Shown here one piece after another: positions 1-15,436 of a stretch of DNA of 64,000 bases. The position numbers were made by a program, and so were the translations under genes. The notes under the pieces are model-generated. The model was not told the DNA's origin and did no database searches. It was given only the letters and a program-made list of their open reading frames with translations. The first letter of the stretch is position 1. Each line of letters starts with the position of its first letter. This DNA comes from Rhea pennata (Eukaryota; Chordata; Aves; Rheiformes; Rheidae), in the NCBI RefSeq assembly GCF_028389875.1, contig NC_084702.1, positions 40,361,053 through 40,425,052 of the forward strand, written 5' to 3'.

Positions 1-3000
1 AGCCAGACATTTAGACAGTTATGGAACAGCCAATCACTTCACATCTCAATTTTAACATATTATGAAGCTGTAGTTATTTCACTCTGATTCCTGAACTCCA
101 TTCCCTTGACAAGACTTGCTGCTTTCAGAACAGCTAGCTTTCCCTAAATAGAATAATATGTATTTCATATCTGCATGTACAAAAATAGAATTAAATAATA
201 TGTATTTCATTTCTGCACATACAACCATTTTAGAATATGAGTTTTTGGTTAACTCAAGACTAAGAGGGTTCTGATATGATTCAGGACACATGCGCAAATG
301 CAGTTAATCAGTTCCACACTTAGCATTATTCAACAAGTAGCTATAGATTAACCAGTTACAAGAAAGATTATGAAGATCTTGGCATATCCATTTTTAGAAT
401 TCCAGATAAACAAATGACTGTATACATTTCTACAGTGAGAGATAAAAACGCTTATCACCATTTAACAGGCAACAAGAAAAAAAATTCGTTAAGAGTTTCA
501 TCTTGAAGAAAGAAAAACATTTCTGGACTGAATACTCGTTAACAAGTTTGATTGGGTGGGCAATACAGAAGTAATTCTAAATTAATAGCAGTATTCTGTA
601 ATTTTAGGTTTATAGAAGGAAAAAAGCTTAAGTCAGTCCACCACAGGCAAGGAACACTCAGCGCACGCAAACATCCCATTTTATGTAGCTTACTATTACT
701 GCTAATGTTTTCAGTATTGCCATAGGGCTCCTTACATTATACTTGGTAATGTTTGAAAACCAAATATATCACAACCCCATTTTAAAATAATTTTGATGAT
801 ATTTGGAGGATCTATTCTGAGCATCATTTTCCACTGCTGCATGAGAGGGGGATTTTTCCATTGTCAGTCGCCGTCTGCTTGCTTGTCTGTTTTAAAACAA
901 AACAAAACCAAAATCCTTTTTAGGAAGGAAAAAGTTTTCTTTACACCCTGAAGTTACTATGCTGAAGCTTTTTAACGTAAGTGGTATAGCTTGATTAGAA
1001 ATTTAAAGCAAACTGAGCTTCTGGTCCACAGCCAGAATCAAAAGCCAATCGACGTGTGCTTTAAAGTAACTAGGTCATGCTGATGTGAATATTGAGAAGA
1101 AAAACAGGCTAAGGAAATTAATGGGATATGATATTAAATCTTATTGATCTAGTTCATAATGAGCTTATCAGTCCAGTCAAATTGGCCTCTAGTGAGATGA
1201 TTGCTAACTTGAACAAAACTTAAAATAAATCGTAATATCTCTTTTAAAAATTCAAATTCTGGCACAGCTCTGTGACTACTTCTAGCAATACTACTTCTTC
1301 TGGTATCAGCGATGCTAAAGGACTTGATTAACAAGAAAATTCTTATTCTTGGTTTCAAGCACAAAATGCTGTTTTATATTTGTACAGCAGAGAACTAACA
1401 TCCAGCTCTCCTTAATTCAACTCAAGGAGCCATTTTAAGGTAACTTACTTGCACTTCTAATTACTTTCCTTCACAGACATGCTGATTAATTTGAAGATAT
1501 GCTCAAGCAGTGTAATTGACTTCATTGTTGTGATATTTTTAATAACTATATAATAGAAATAGAACGCCAAAAAGAACTTTGTTGACTTATTCTTCACAAG
1601 TATCGTAAAAGTTTCAAGCTCCACTGGTATTTAGGCTCACTTCTTTTGACTTTAAATATTTTAATCCTTATTTTGAGAAGCCTTTCAGTTCAAAATGAAC
1701 CAATATTTGTGACAACTTAAATGGTATTGCACATGAGATTATGCCTTTCAAAGTCTGAAAAAAAAACCTCTGCTTGTTTTTATAAAGCTTTTCCTATATG
1801 AAAATAAAATAAACATGCATGTGCAGTGGCATATTATAACGTTATCCAGAATCACACTTTCCTCATCTACCAAATAGGGGATGATTTTATCAGCATGTTA
1901 CAGAAACATTTACGGTTTACTTACAACTACTCTTACAAGTAAGCTTAACTTCACTACATCAATGCTGGAAGGCCCACTTAGTTAAAAGGCTGCTTTAGAT
2001 TGTGAGTTAAAGTAAATAGTCATAATTTAAGATTCCAAATTCTAAACTTCTACTGCTAGAAAGTTAAAAATAATTAACTCCATAGGAGATCATGTAACAG
2101 TACAGCTTATTTATATATTAAAAGAGAGCAGCCTGAAGGAAAAACCATGCGTGCTTCAGAGAGTAGATTTACAATAGCTGGAGAAATAAGATTCAAGAAC
2201 TACTTTCTAACTGAACCAGTAGAGACAAAAACTGCCACATATTTTAAAGACAGAGCCGGAGAGATTTAGAACATGCACTACATGATGTGGCTGCATGCAG
2301 TAATAGGGAAGTTGAACAACACATGTCTCTTCCCATGGGTATTTTAGAAATGAACCTATTCTGTTCCCAATGGCAACAATTACAGATGAAAAAAAACTAT
2401 TTAAATCACATATTAACAAATGAAATTAGAATCTTTTGTTTTAACCTGGAAACTAATTCACTCATTTTAGCTATTTCTTCCCTCTAATTTCAGAGGAATG
2501 GTCCAACTTTAAAGGTGAAAACATTTCCCTGAAGAACCTGACATAGTTATTTATATAATTGAAGACATCTGTAGTATTACTGTCACTGAAGCTGTTATGA
2601 ATAGTGAAGTGAGAGATAATGGGATATGAAAGACATCTTAAGCAAATCCCTTTCTCATATGATTACAATAGCACATATCCCACTGACACAAAACATTTAA
2701 GAATGCTTTTCAACTAACAAAATACTTTGAAGAAATAAATCACCTGAAACACAACAATCTTTCAAGTGCATTTTTTTCCACTTACAAGACACTTATTTTA
2801 GCTGTTCTAATCAAATAACCTTTACGAATACCAGGATGTGAGTACGACCGACTTCTCGGTCACGCTAGTTTTTTGGAAGGGCGACCCCCATAGTTCCCCC
2901 TCCTCTGAAGGGCAAGCCTTCCCTATTTCATTGCAGTAAAAGAAAATCAACTGGAATTCTGGCATATTAAAAGTGAGGAGGTTCTTTTCCTCATCTTTCA

Positions 3001-3834
3001 ACAATCAAATTAGCCAAAACGTATACTAAATGGCAGCTGCATACACACATACCTTTCAATGCACCCTTCTAAAGGGTATTGTAAACCTATATACAGAAGT
3101 AATTAACTGCCAGCTTGGTATGGGTGACAGAGGATGAAAGGTGCATTAAAAACATTGGTCTACAATGTGCTATTCTAACTTGAGACCTGTGTAATCACAG
3201 CAACGTAAAACTAGAAGACGGCACCCAACCAGTTCCATTAAGGCTGCTCAGTAAAACGTGCAGCCTAAGATCCCAGTTCAGCTCTCCATCAGCCTATTCA
3301 GCATTGGGGAATCAAAAGTCATGATAACATCATTTTTGCTGAACATTGTAATGATACCTGAAGACAGTTTACACAAGAGGCCAAGAAAAGGATGAGAAAC
3401 TGTATCTGACTGAACTTCTCAAAGAGCTCTCCTGCTTAGCTTAATAGAAGACTGTTAGTGCAGAGGAGATACCATTAGGATGAAGCCAAAGTGTGGTCAA
3501 TATAGCAAACAAATATTAAAACAGAAAAAGGTGCACATTTTAAAGAGGAATGCAACCAGCTACAAGAAAAATTTGCCAATTATTGCAGGTAGATTCTTCA
3601 TCACTGGAATTTTTTTTAACTGGCAAGAGATTGTTTCCTGTAAGGTAAGCCCTAGATCAAACAAGAGTCAGTTTAGTTTCCTAAGGACATGAATGCCTAG
3701 CACTGGGGGTGCAGGGAGATGACTGGTATTAACACATCAATGTCTACTCTTAATTATTAATTATTGCTACTTACTTGCATTAAGGCAGCATGAACATCTT
3801 TAAAGGAAACTCTGGTAATATGCCTAGATGTTGC

Positions 3835-3841
<7 letters not shown>

Positions 3842-3874
<33 letters not shown>
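3842..3874. repeat. Poly(A) homopolymer, 33 bp
   Basis: An uninterrupted A run inside COMMD10 intron 4. No recognisable SINE or processed pseudogene body precedes it. Confidence 0.9.
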
Positions 3875-3875
<1 letters not shown>

Positions 3876-6800
3876 CCTTACTTTAACAACTGTTCCATGA
3901 AAAAGGAAATCTGCAGTGAAACAGCTACCTTTTCACGGAAATAAATTATACCCTTTCCAAGGAATATTTACATCCTTCCAACTGAACACTGAATTTTTAT
4001 AAGACATTTTTAAGTTTCTATCTCTCTACTGAGAACTCTAAACAATCAATCTTGATGTTTAATTTTCCAATTAATCAGTACCTGCTTGAAAGACAAACGA
4101 TTAAACAGTCTGGGTGTGGTGTAACAGTGCTCACTAATTTTCTTTCCCATTATTGGAGATCTGACTTCAAACTGTCCAAACATCTGACTCTGAACTATCC
4201 AAACACTGCTTTCAAAATAAGTTTTCAATGGCATTAACCACTGCTGCCTCTCCCTCTATCTCCTTGCCTTACATCCAGACTCTGGCTTCTCAGTAGATCC
4301 ACCTCCCCTGTCCACTCACCACCTTCTTCCCAACCATCTGGCTTGTACTACCGTCCTCACTGCCCAGCAAACTCCAGTCGTCTGTAAATCCCACTCACAT
4401 TCAACCATTAGCTTTCACCTTCACTCTGTCTGGGCCCATTCAGACATTGCTGAGCGGGATAGGGGAGCCGGGAAGAGCCACTGGGCACATCTCAGGTTTG
4501 CTCTGCACATCTTAGATCCTTCAACACAACTCTCCCGCATGACACCAGTGACATTAAGAGCTAGAAAATAAACCAAAATGAACAGCAGCAAGTTTTAACT
4601 TTGTAAACTGGGAGCTTCAGCTTATAATTAACTCTAGAGGAAGCAAGCAAAGCAAGACAAAAAGCCAGTACTTCCATTATTGCTCAGAGGGGATTTGACT
4701 GTTAAGACTTTACCATTTTAAAAACAGAAATACAGACTGAAGCTCCATTCTAAAAGGAAAATCTGCACAAATTACATATCTAAAGTCATCTTACTGGGTG
4801 AAGACAGAAAATTAACTGGATTCTTCATCCAGGAATGGCTCTCTCCTAGTGGATTATTAGTATTAATTTTGTTTGATTTACTATTTTTGCCTGCAATGAT
4901 TAAGTCATACTACTCTTTAGCAAGGCTCATCTAGCATGTATGCCAGATAAAGTGACAGTTTTCAGACTGCAGAATTCAATACCCATAACAAGAAAACTCA
5001 TTTTTTAGATCTTTGAATTTAAAAAAGAGACAGCAACACACCAAAAAGTACCAGTACACTTCACAGGGGAAGAAACAATAGTAGTATGACATGGATTTGG
5101 TACAGAAATCCAGTGCTAAACTTCAAAAGATGTCTCCCTATTTTTAGTTGCTGGAATTTTTCATCTTTACAAGTATTTTTAAATGAAAAGCAGCTAGCTT
5201 GATAGCAAAGAGAACAGGAATATATGACAAACATTAGAATCAACATTCAAGTTTCCAATACCCTAATATATTTAGAGATTCGCTTAGTGTAAAAAAGTAT
5301 CGTTCTACTCAAGCTCTGAGAAATTTACGGACACAGAATGTCAGGTAAAATGGAGTGAAAATATGCACCAGTCTATGCGCACTTACACTAAAAAGATTTC
5401 TCATAATTCTTTAGCTCTTTTATCAAGTAGAAAAATGTACAGCAAAATCCAAAGGCTGCAAGATGAAGTTAGACAAACTTTAATGAGAAATAAGGCAAAA
5501 CATCTCTTAACCACAAAAAATAACCCTAGAAATTCCTTTCAAATGCCTTTCAAACCTTAAATTCTGCTATTTTGTCTGCAGGAACAAAACAAAGGTTTCA
5601 GATGTTTTTAAACATGTTTGAAACATAACTTCTTTTAACCTTTCTCATTTACACTTTCTTGGTGGGGAATGGAAAGGGGTAAGGAAAAAAACTCTTAAGA
5701 AAAAAATGATCAGTAAATCAAAATAAGAATACTTCAGGGATACTGAATACCTAAAAACTGTAAATAATGAAAATAACTACTAATGTAAAGTTGGGTAAGC
5801 AGAAGATTAAACAGATTTGGTCATGCCGTAACTAGCTATTAAAATAATTCTCAGTAGCTATAAAACTACATTTTTATTATATCTTTAAACAGTCGTATTC
5901 TTTGTCACCATCTGTGAGGGCATCAGATAACGCAAGCTGGTTCACACTGCCTTGTGACAATGCCCATGGAGAAGACATCCTCACTGTTGCCCATTAGCCA
6001 CTGTAAGAACGACAAATCGAACAAAAACAAACAAGAAACTGAAAGATGTTTGCTTTCTCTTTGCAGAATAAGGAGGAATATCAGTCACATATTTCTCCTG
6101 ATACCAGAAATTTTCCAGATAAGTAAATATTTATATAGCCGCAATTCTGTTCTTTTCTCATCATAACAACTTTAAAATGCTTCAGAGTGTATTTCAATAG
6201 ATTTGCCACAGTTCAGCACAGGGGAATTTTAGTATATTCACATTACGTATAACCTCTCAGCAAGAAGACCAATTTCTGAGATAACTACCTTTAGAATTTT
6301 TCCCATATGGGTTCAAACAGCCAGACAAGACACAGAATTGACAGCTCTGTCAAGAGTTTTAGGTATGTAATTTCACTAGATGCATTCCCACTCATCATTA
6401 TATTAAGTAACACTGCACAAATGCTATAAAAAAAAAATCTTATCTTGCCTGGCAACATAGAACTAGATCTTTTTAAATTAAATATATTTTAAAGACACCA
6501 TGAATAGTTTTCCAGTGCAAGAAGTCTATGAGGAATTTGGCTTGACTGTTCTTTTAAAAGACAGCTTCACACCAGTTACTGAAAAAAAATTAGAGAACAT
6601 TTAAAAAAAAAAAAGTGTTAAGAGGACAATAGAATCAATGAAAAAAATAGCCATGAGAATTCAGCTGGCTTTTCTTTGCAGAGAAAATAAAGAGAAATAC
6701 CATCATTCCAACTGACTGATTGTATTATAGTGCAGAAATTATATACAAAAAAGGATATGAATACAGACTCACAGAACAAATTAATGCAACAGGAGACAAT

Positions 6801-8111
6801 ACATAATTAAAACCCTTGGACAGCTGAAGACAGTATACCTCAGTGAAAAAAAATGACAACTAAGAAAATAAATGCTATTAAACACAGCCTTAATTTCACT
6901 CTGTAGTTTTTATTCGTCTCTCCTGAGACAATAACATCATGGCCAACCCAGTACTTACACTGAAGGTTTTAAGTTCAGAAAAGAAAAAAGAAAAAAAAAA
7001 AAAAAAACATATACATATTCCTTCCAAAAGGCAGAATTAGCATTCAATATCTCAGAGAAAAACTGTTATTCTTCGCCCAATCACTACTCTGGGAAATATT
7101 TGTTCTGTAGCACTGAAATTCGATTTGGTTTTTCAACCCAATATAGCTATTGGCCAGGGCACTAGAGACAGAGATAACAGAGATTTGAATATGCAAATTT
7201 TGCAAATTGAATTTGCAAATAGAGATTTGAATCTCTAACAAAACTAAAAGATATACTCTTGACAGAAAAAAGTATCATTGTGAATCCAACTTCAGATATA
7301 TACAGAGCATGAATAAACCATCTTAAAAAAAATACCTTTCCAGATTATGTTATTGACAATTATCCAACAGAATTGTCATAATTCCTTGGCAATTAACAGA
7401 AATATAGCACGGTAGAAATTTGTACATAATATCACTTCTATGACAGAAGTTAATGGTACAAATTAGGAACTCCATGCATCATGAAGACTTCCTCACATGC
7501 CTTTTTTTTCATATATATTTAGCCATGTAAACATGTAAATGTGTAAATTACCTATACACAGGGCACATTTATAGGATCAATTGTTTTAAAAAATGTTACA
7601 TACACCTACACATATTGCGGAGTATTAATAACTAGATACACATCTCTTCTTTTAAACAAAGAAATTAATTTAGTCTCAGAATCAATCTTAAAAAAAAACC
7701 TAACCTCTAAAATTAAATATTCACTTCTACACATCTTTCAGGTTCCAACTTTTTTTACTTTAATTCCAGAGATGTTGATGAGAGTTTACAGCAAGTTTGC
7801 TACTAGAACAATATATCCATGAATAAGGGAGTATTTTTCCCCCATTCCTCAAGGTACACAAAGAAGCCTCAGAAAATATGCAGTATTATGCAATTGTTTA
7901 TAAGAGCAAATAATGGAAGGATCATGCAGTCATTTACTGTATTCATAGGACATCAACTATGTAAGTTCCATTACCTCATTTTATTTTTTAACGTTCTCTG
8001 CTTAGGTGTCATGTTAGCTGAAAAAATACTTTATTCAGCAATTAGTCTGTGATTAGTTCTGATTTAACTCCTTGGCTGAGGAAGAACTCTCTATGGGATT
8101 AAGTCTTTAGA

Positions 8112-8507
8112 ACCATAGAATCATAGAGTCAGTAAGGTTGGAAGGGACCTCTGGAAATCATCTAGTCCAATCTCCCTGCTCAGCAGGGTCACCTAGAGCA
8201 TGGTAGACAAGGTTACCTAGAGCATGGTAGACAAGGTTGCCTCCAGGCAGGCCTTGAACATCTCCAGAGAAGGAGACTCCACAACCTCTCTGGGCAGCCT
8301 GTGCCAGTGCTCCGTCACTCTCACAGGGAAGAAATTCCCCCTCTCGCTCAGGCAGAACTGCCTGTGCTTCAGTTTCTGCCCATTGCCTCTTGTCCTGTCA
8401 CACGGGACAACTGAAAGGAGTTTGACCCCGTCCCCTTGACACCCTCCCGTCAGGTACTTGTACACACTGATAAGATCCCCCCTAAGTCTTCTCTTCCTCA
8501 CTTTACA
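8112..8507 (-). mobile_element. CR1 LINE, 5'-truncated 3' end
   Basis: On the minus strand this reads as the 3' end of an avian CR1 element. The last 94 codons of the ORF2 (reverse transcriptase) reading frame are intact at 8501-8217, including MRKRRLRGDLISVYKYL-like, NFFPVRVTEHWHRLP-like and EVVESPSLEMFKACL-like stretches. After the stop comes the short 3' UTR with the GGTCCCTTCCAACC-type motif and the terminal ATTCTATGATTCTATG-type repeats at 8112-8130. It is severely 5'-truncated, as most CR1 copies are, so it cannot move by itself. A 24-bp exact tandem duplication sits at the ORF2 stop (8191-8238). Confidence 0.96.
8191..8238. repeat. 24-bp exact tandem duplication inside CR1
   Basis: Two identical adjacent 24-base units, 8191-8214 and 8215-8238, within the CR1 copy across the end of ORF2. 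They are identical, so the duplication is either recent or belongs to the source subfamily. Confidence 0.95.
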
Positions 8508-10351
8508 GGTTTTTGAAACAAACTGAGAAAGTCCTTAACAGCTACATTCACACTCAACCCAGCTTGCCATCCAGGCTGGTAAAAAATATCAATGACAATG
8601 GCACTTAAGTGTATGTAGAAGCACACCACCTGTAACTAAACTTGCTTTCACACTGAAAGACAAATAAATTTCACTATGGCACTTTGCAGGAGTTGTTTTC
8701 TGGCAAGCTTAACTACAAAGGACAGTTTAAAGCTTTTTTAAACTAGATGTAGCAAAATGCAATTCCACTGTGTATTAGATAGTGGTGAAGCCACAGAAGA
8801 ATCTTGAAACATAAACCCTAACGCACATGAGAAGCATTGTATTTTGCAGGACTTGTACAAAACTACAGATAGAAATAAAGCAATGTCACCTCCAAACAAG
8901 CTCATAGAAAGACCACAGATGTACACCATACTAATTTCAGCATACGTAGAACTCCGAACAAGTGACGATCGAAGGTGTTTGTATTAGCTTTGCATTAGTT
9001 TCTCAATACACTGAGGAGCCAGCAGCAAATCGGCTCACTGCATAGCGCACACAGAGAAAATTCTCAGACAGCTGCTTTGTAACGTATCTTCAGAATACAG
9101 TGTATGTGTGCACAAATGGAAGGCAGTTCTGAAGAACTAGCTTCATAACCTTCTGTAATTTCACTTGATTTTCAAACAACTTGCCTCCTTTAAAGGAAAG
9201 GAATACTTACCTATATTCTCATCAGATCTCTTAGCATTTAAATTTTGAGACTTCTGTGCTTGGCAGTGGTAAATATTATTTCAAAAAGGCAAAAGGCCAC
9301 AGGGTCATGAGTGACAGATTTTTGTGTACCTACATTACCAGTCACCTACTTAGTTTGGCTCATGAGTTAGTGTAATTGCACACACTGTAGTTTTATAAAC
9401 TGTGTGCTTAAAACTGCAAAATTTTACACAATACTGAGTTTAAATATCTTTAGCTTTTACCAGAGGTTATCTCATCTTCTCCAAATGTGCATTTACACCC
9501 AAAAGTTTAAAATCTGCTGCTACAAATTCCATTTTCTGTTTTTGCCAGTGTTTTACATGTTCCTTATATATCCAGGTTATTCTGCAAGCAGATTTTACTA
9601 AGCAAACCATGAAAATAAACTAATTCTTATCAGGATAAGATATATGGCAATGATAAAATAATGCAGGAATAACAAAGTCAGTCTTGCACAATTTTGATGA
9701 ACCATTTGACTCTGAAATTGGTATGTTCTGTGTACACCTCCTATGTGGGTGAAGGCTTGTAACACATCCTTCTGTTGATTCCTAATACCTGCTCAGATGT
9801 AAACACACTCATGGCTAAAGACACAACAGGCCAGTCTTCTACAGCATATTATCAAAAGAGAATTTTAACAGTTAACAGGCACATATGAAATGAGATTATG
9901 CAACAGTAGAGAAGTTTTCCAAGATATCTTAGAGAATGCACTATCCAACCAGATTACAAGATACGGGAGTTCAGACACACTTTAGTTACAGAGAATTAAC
10001 AAATTGCTACCCATGAGCCAAAACACTGCAACTGTCCATGCGCACGTTTTATCCTTGTGCTACTGTAAAGCATGTTCACAAACATCTACAAATGATATTT
10101 AGGTTATATTACGCCACATTGCCAATAGCACAAGTATAGTTAACTTCCAACAGTTAGAGCTCAGCTAACATATAATATCTCTTCAAGACAATGGAACTTA
10201 ATTGCCTCTGATTGCATCTATCCATAATCTATTGGGTATCCTCTTTCATGTTTTTGTTACCTCGGCTTGTCATGAAGTTTGCATCTTAATTTAAATTCCT
10301 TGCTTTAAAACACAGCTATACAGCTTTACTTTCTTTGAGAAAAATGTTTAC

Positions 10352-14703
<4,352 letters not shown>

Positions 14704-14800
14704 GGCTGCCGCTGCGGCCCCGCCCCCGACGGCAGCCCGGCAGGGCCAAGCGGCGCCGCGCCGCGGGCGCGGGCGCGGGCGGCGCCCTGGGGGATGCTGC

Positions 14801-14824
14801 GGGCGGGGCGGGGCGGGGCGGGGC
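14801..14824. repeat. (GGGCG)n GC-box tract
   Basis: Tandem GGGCG units on the plus strand, C-rich in the COMMD10 sense, about 100 bp 5' of the COMMD10 ATG. The core GGGCGG matches Sp/KLF binding sites, and four G-runs separated by single C satisfy a G-quadruplex pattern. Confidence 0.8.
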
Positions 14825-15296
14825 GGGAACCGGCGCCTCGCGCCTGGCCGAAGGCGAAACCGCCCCAAAACGTGGCCGGCGGCGGCGCCCGTGGTGCCCC
14901 GTGGGGGCTGCCGGAGGCGCCAGCAGAGCCTGCTGCTCAGAGCTCCCTCAGAGAGAATTCAGGGCGGCTGGAAGCCCGAGCAATTACTTGTTCTGACAAG
15001 TTCCAGATACTGGATGTGCCACTCAGCTCTGCTGCCAGTCCTCTGGTTTTTAGGTTGCACGTTCCCGTTTCAAAGTGTTTTCCTTCACGCTTCGCTGCAT
15101 CAAATGAACATTCAGAACGATGACTATTAACCTTGTGGCTGGGCAGGCCCCGAGCAGGCTGCTCAGCCGGACCCGCCTTGCGCAGGAGGTGGGTCGGAGG
15201 CCTCGGGAGGTCCCTTCGTCCCTGCGCGAACCTGAGCTCAAAGCCACGCTGAAGGCAGACGGGAAGGTGATGCTGGATAAGCCAACTTGACAACGC

Positions 15297-15436
15297 GGAA
15301 TCATGGAATCGGTAAGGTTGAAAGGGGCCTCTGGAGATCATTGAGGCCAGCCCTCAAGCAAGTGGCCCGCACAGGGATCGAACCCGTGACCTTGGTGTCG
15401 TTAGCACCGTGCTCTAACCACCTGAGCTAAACCTAA
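15297..15436 (-). mobile_element. tRNA-Ile/CR1 chimeric SINE, copy 1
   Basis: In the minus-strand sense this is a tRNA-like head followed by a CR1-derived 3' tail. The head keeps a near-perfect A box (TAGCTCAGGTGG, 15429-15418) and B box (GGTTCGATCCC, within 15385-15374), so Pol III initiation signals are present. The anticodon loop reads CTAACGA (anticodon AAC), but the body is tRNA-Ile-like. The 5' acceptor strand does not pair with the 3' side, so it is not a working tRNA. The tail (15297-15360) has the CR1 3' motifs needed for CR1 reverse transcriptase. The architecture matches the tRNA-Ile-derived, CR1-mobilised SINE known from zebra finch (TguSINE1); the family assignment is from memory. 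Confidence 0.85.

Larger units (their letters stand above)
1..10351 (-). other. COMMD10: COMMD10 intron 4 (partial)
   Basis: AT-rich sequence with no recognisable exon. I looked for the family stretches that follow exon 4 (around GWQLNLQMA and FDFYNKLE) on the minus strand and did not see them. It holds a 33-base A run at 3842-3874, a 17-base A run at 6991-7007, a CR1 fragment at 8112-8507, and a small cluster of octamer-like TGCAAAT motifs near 7191-7220. Otherwise I see nothing functional. Confidence 0.75.

Noticed and set aside
8217-8501. 94-aa minus-strand open frame as a gene
   Set aside because: It is the C-terminal end of the CR1 ORF2 reverse transcriptase inside a 5'-truncated LINE copy.
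1-10351. Search for COMMD10 exons 5-7 (COMM domain)
   Set aside because: No sequence matching the conserved COMM domain segments was seen on the minus strand; they are taken to lie beyond the left edge. A careful profile search could still reveal one.
15363-15436. tRNA gene on the minus strand with AAC anticodon
   Set aside because: The A and B boxes are good, but the 5' acceptor strand does not pair with the 3' side, and the tRNA part is fused directly to a CR1 3' tail; a second CR1-fused copy exists at 47237-47371. It is a SINE head.
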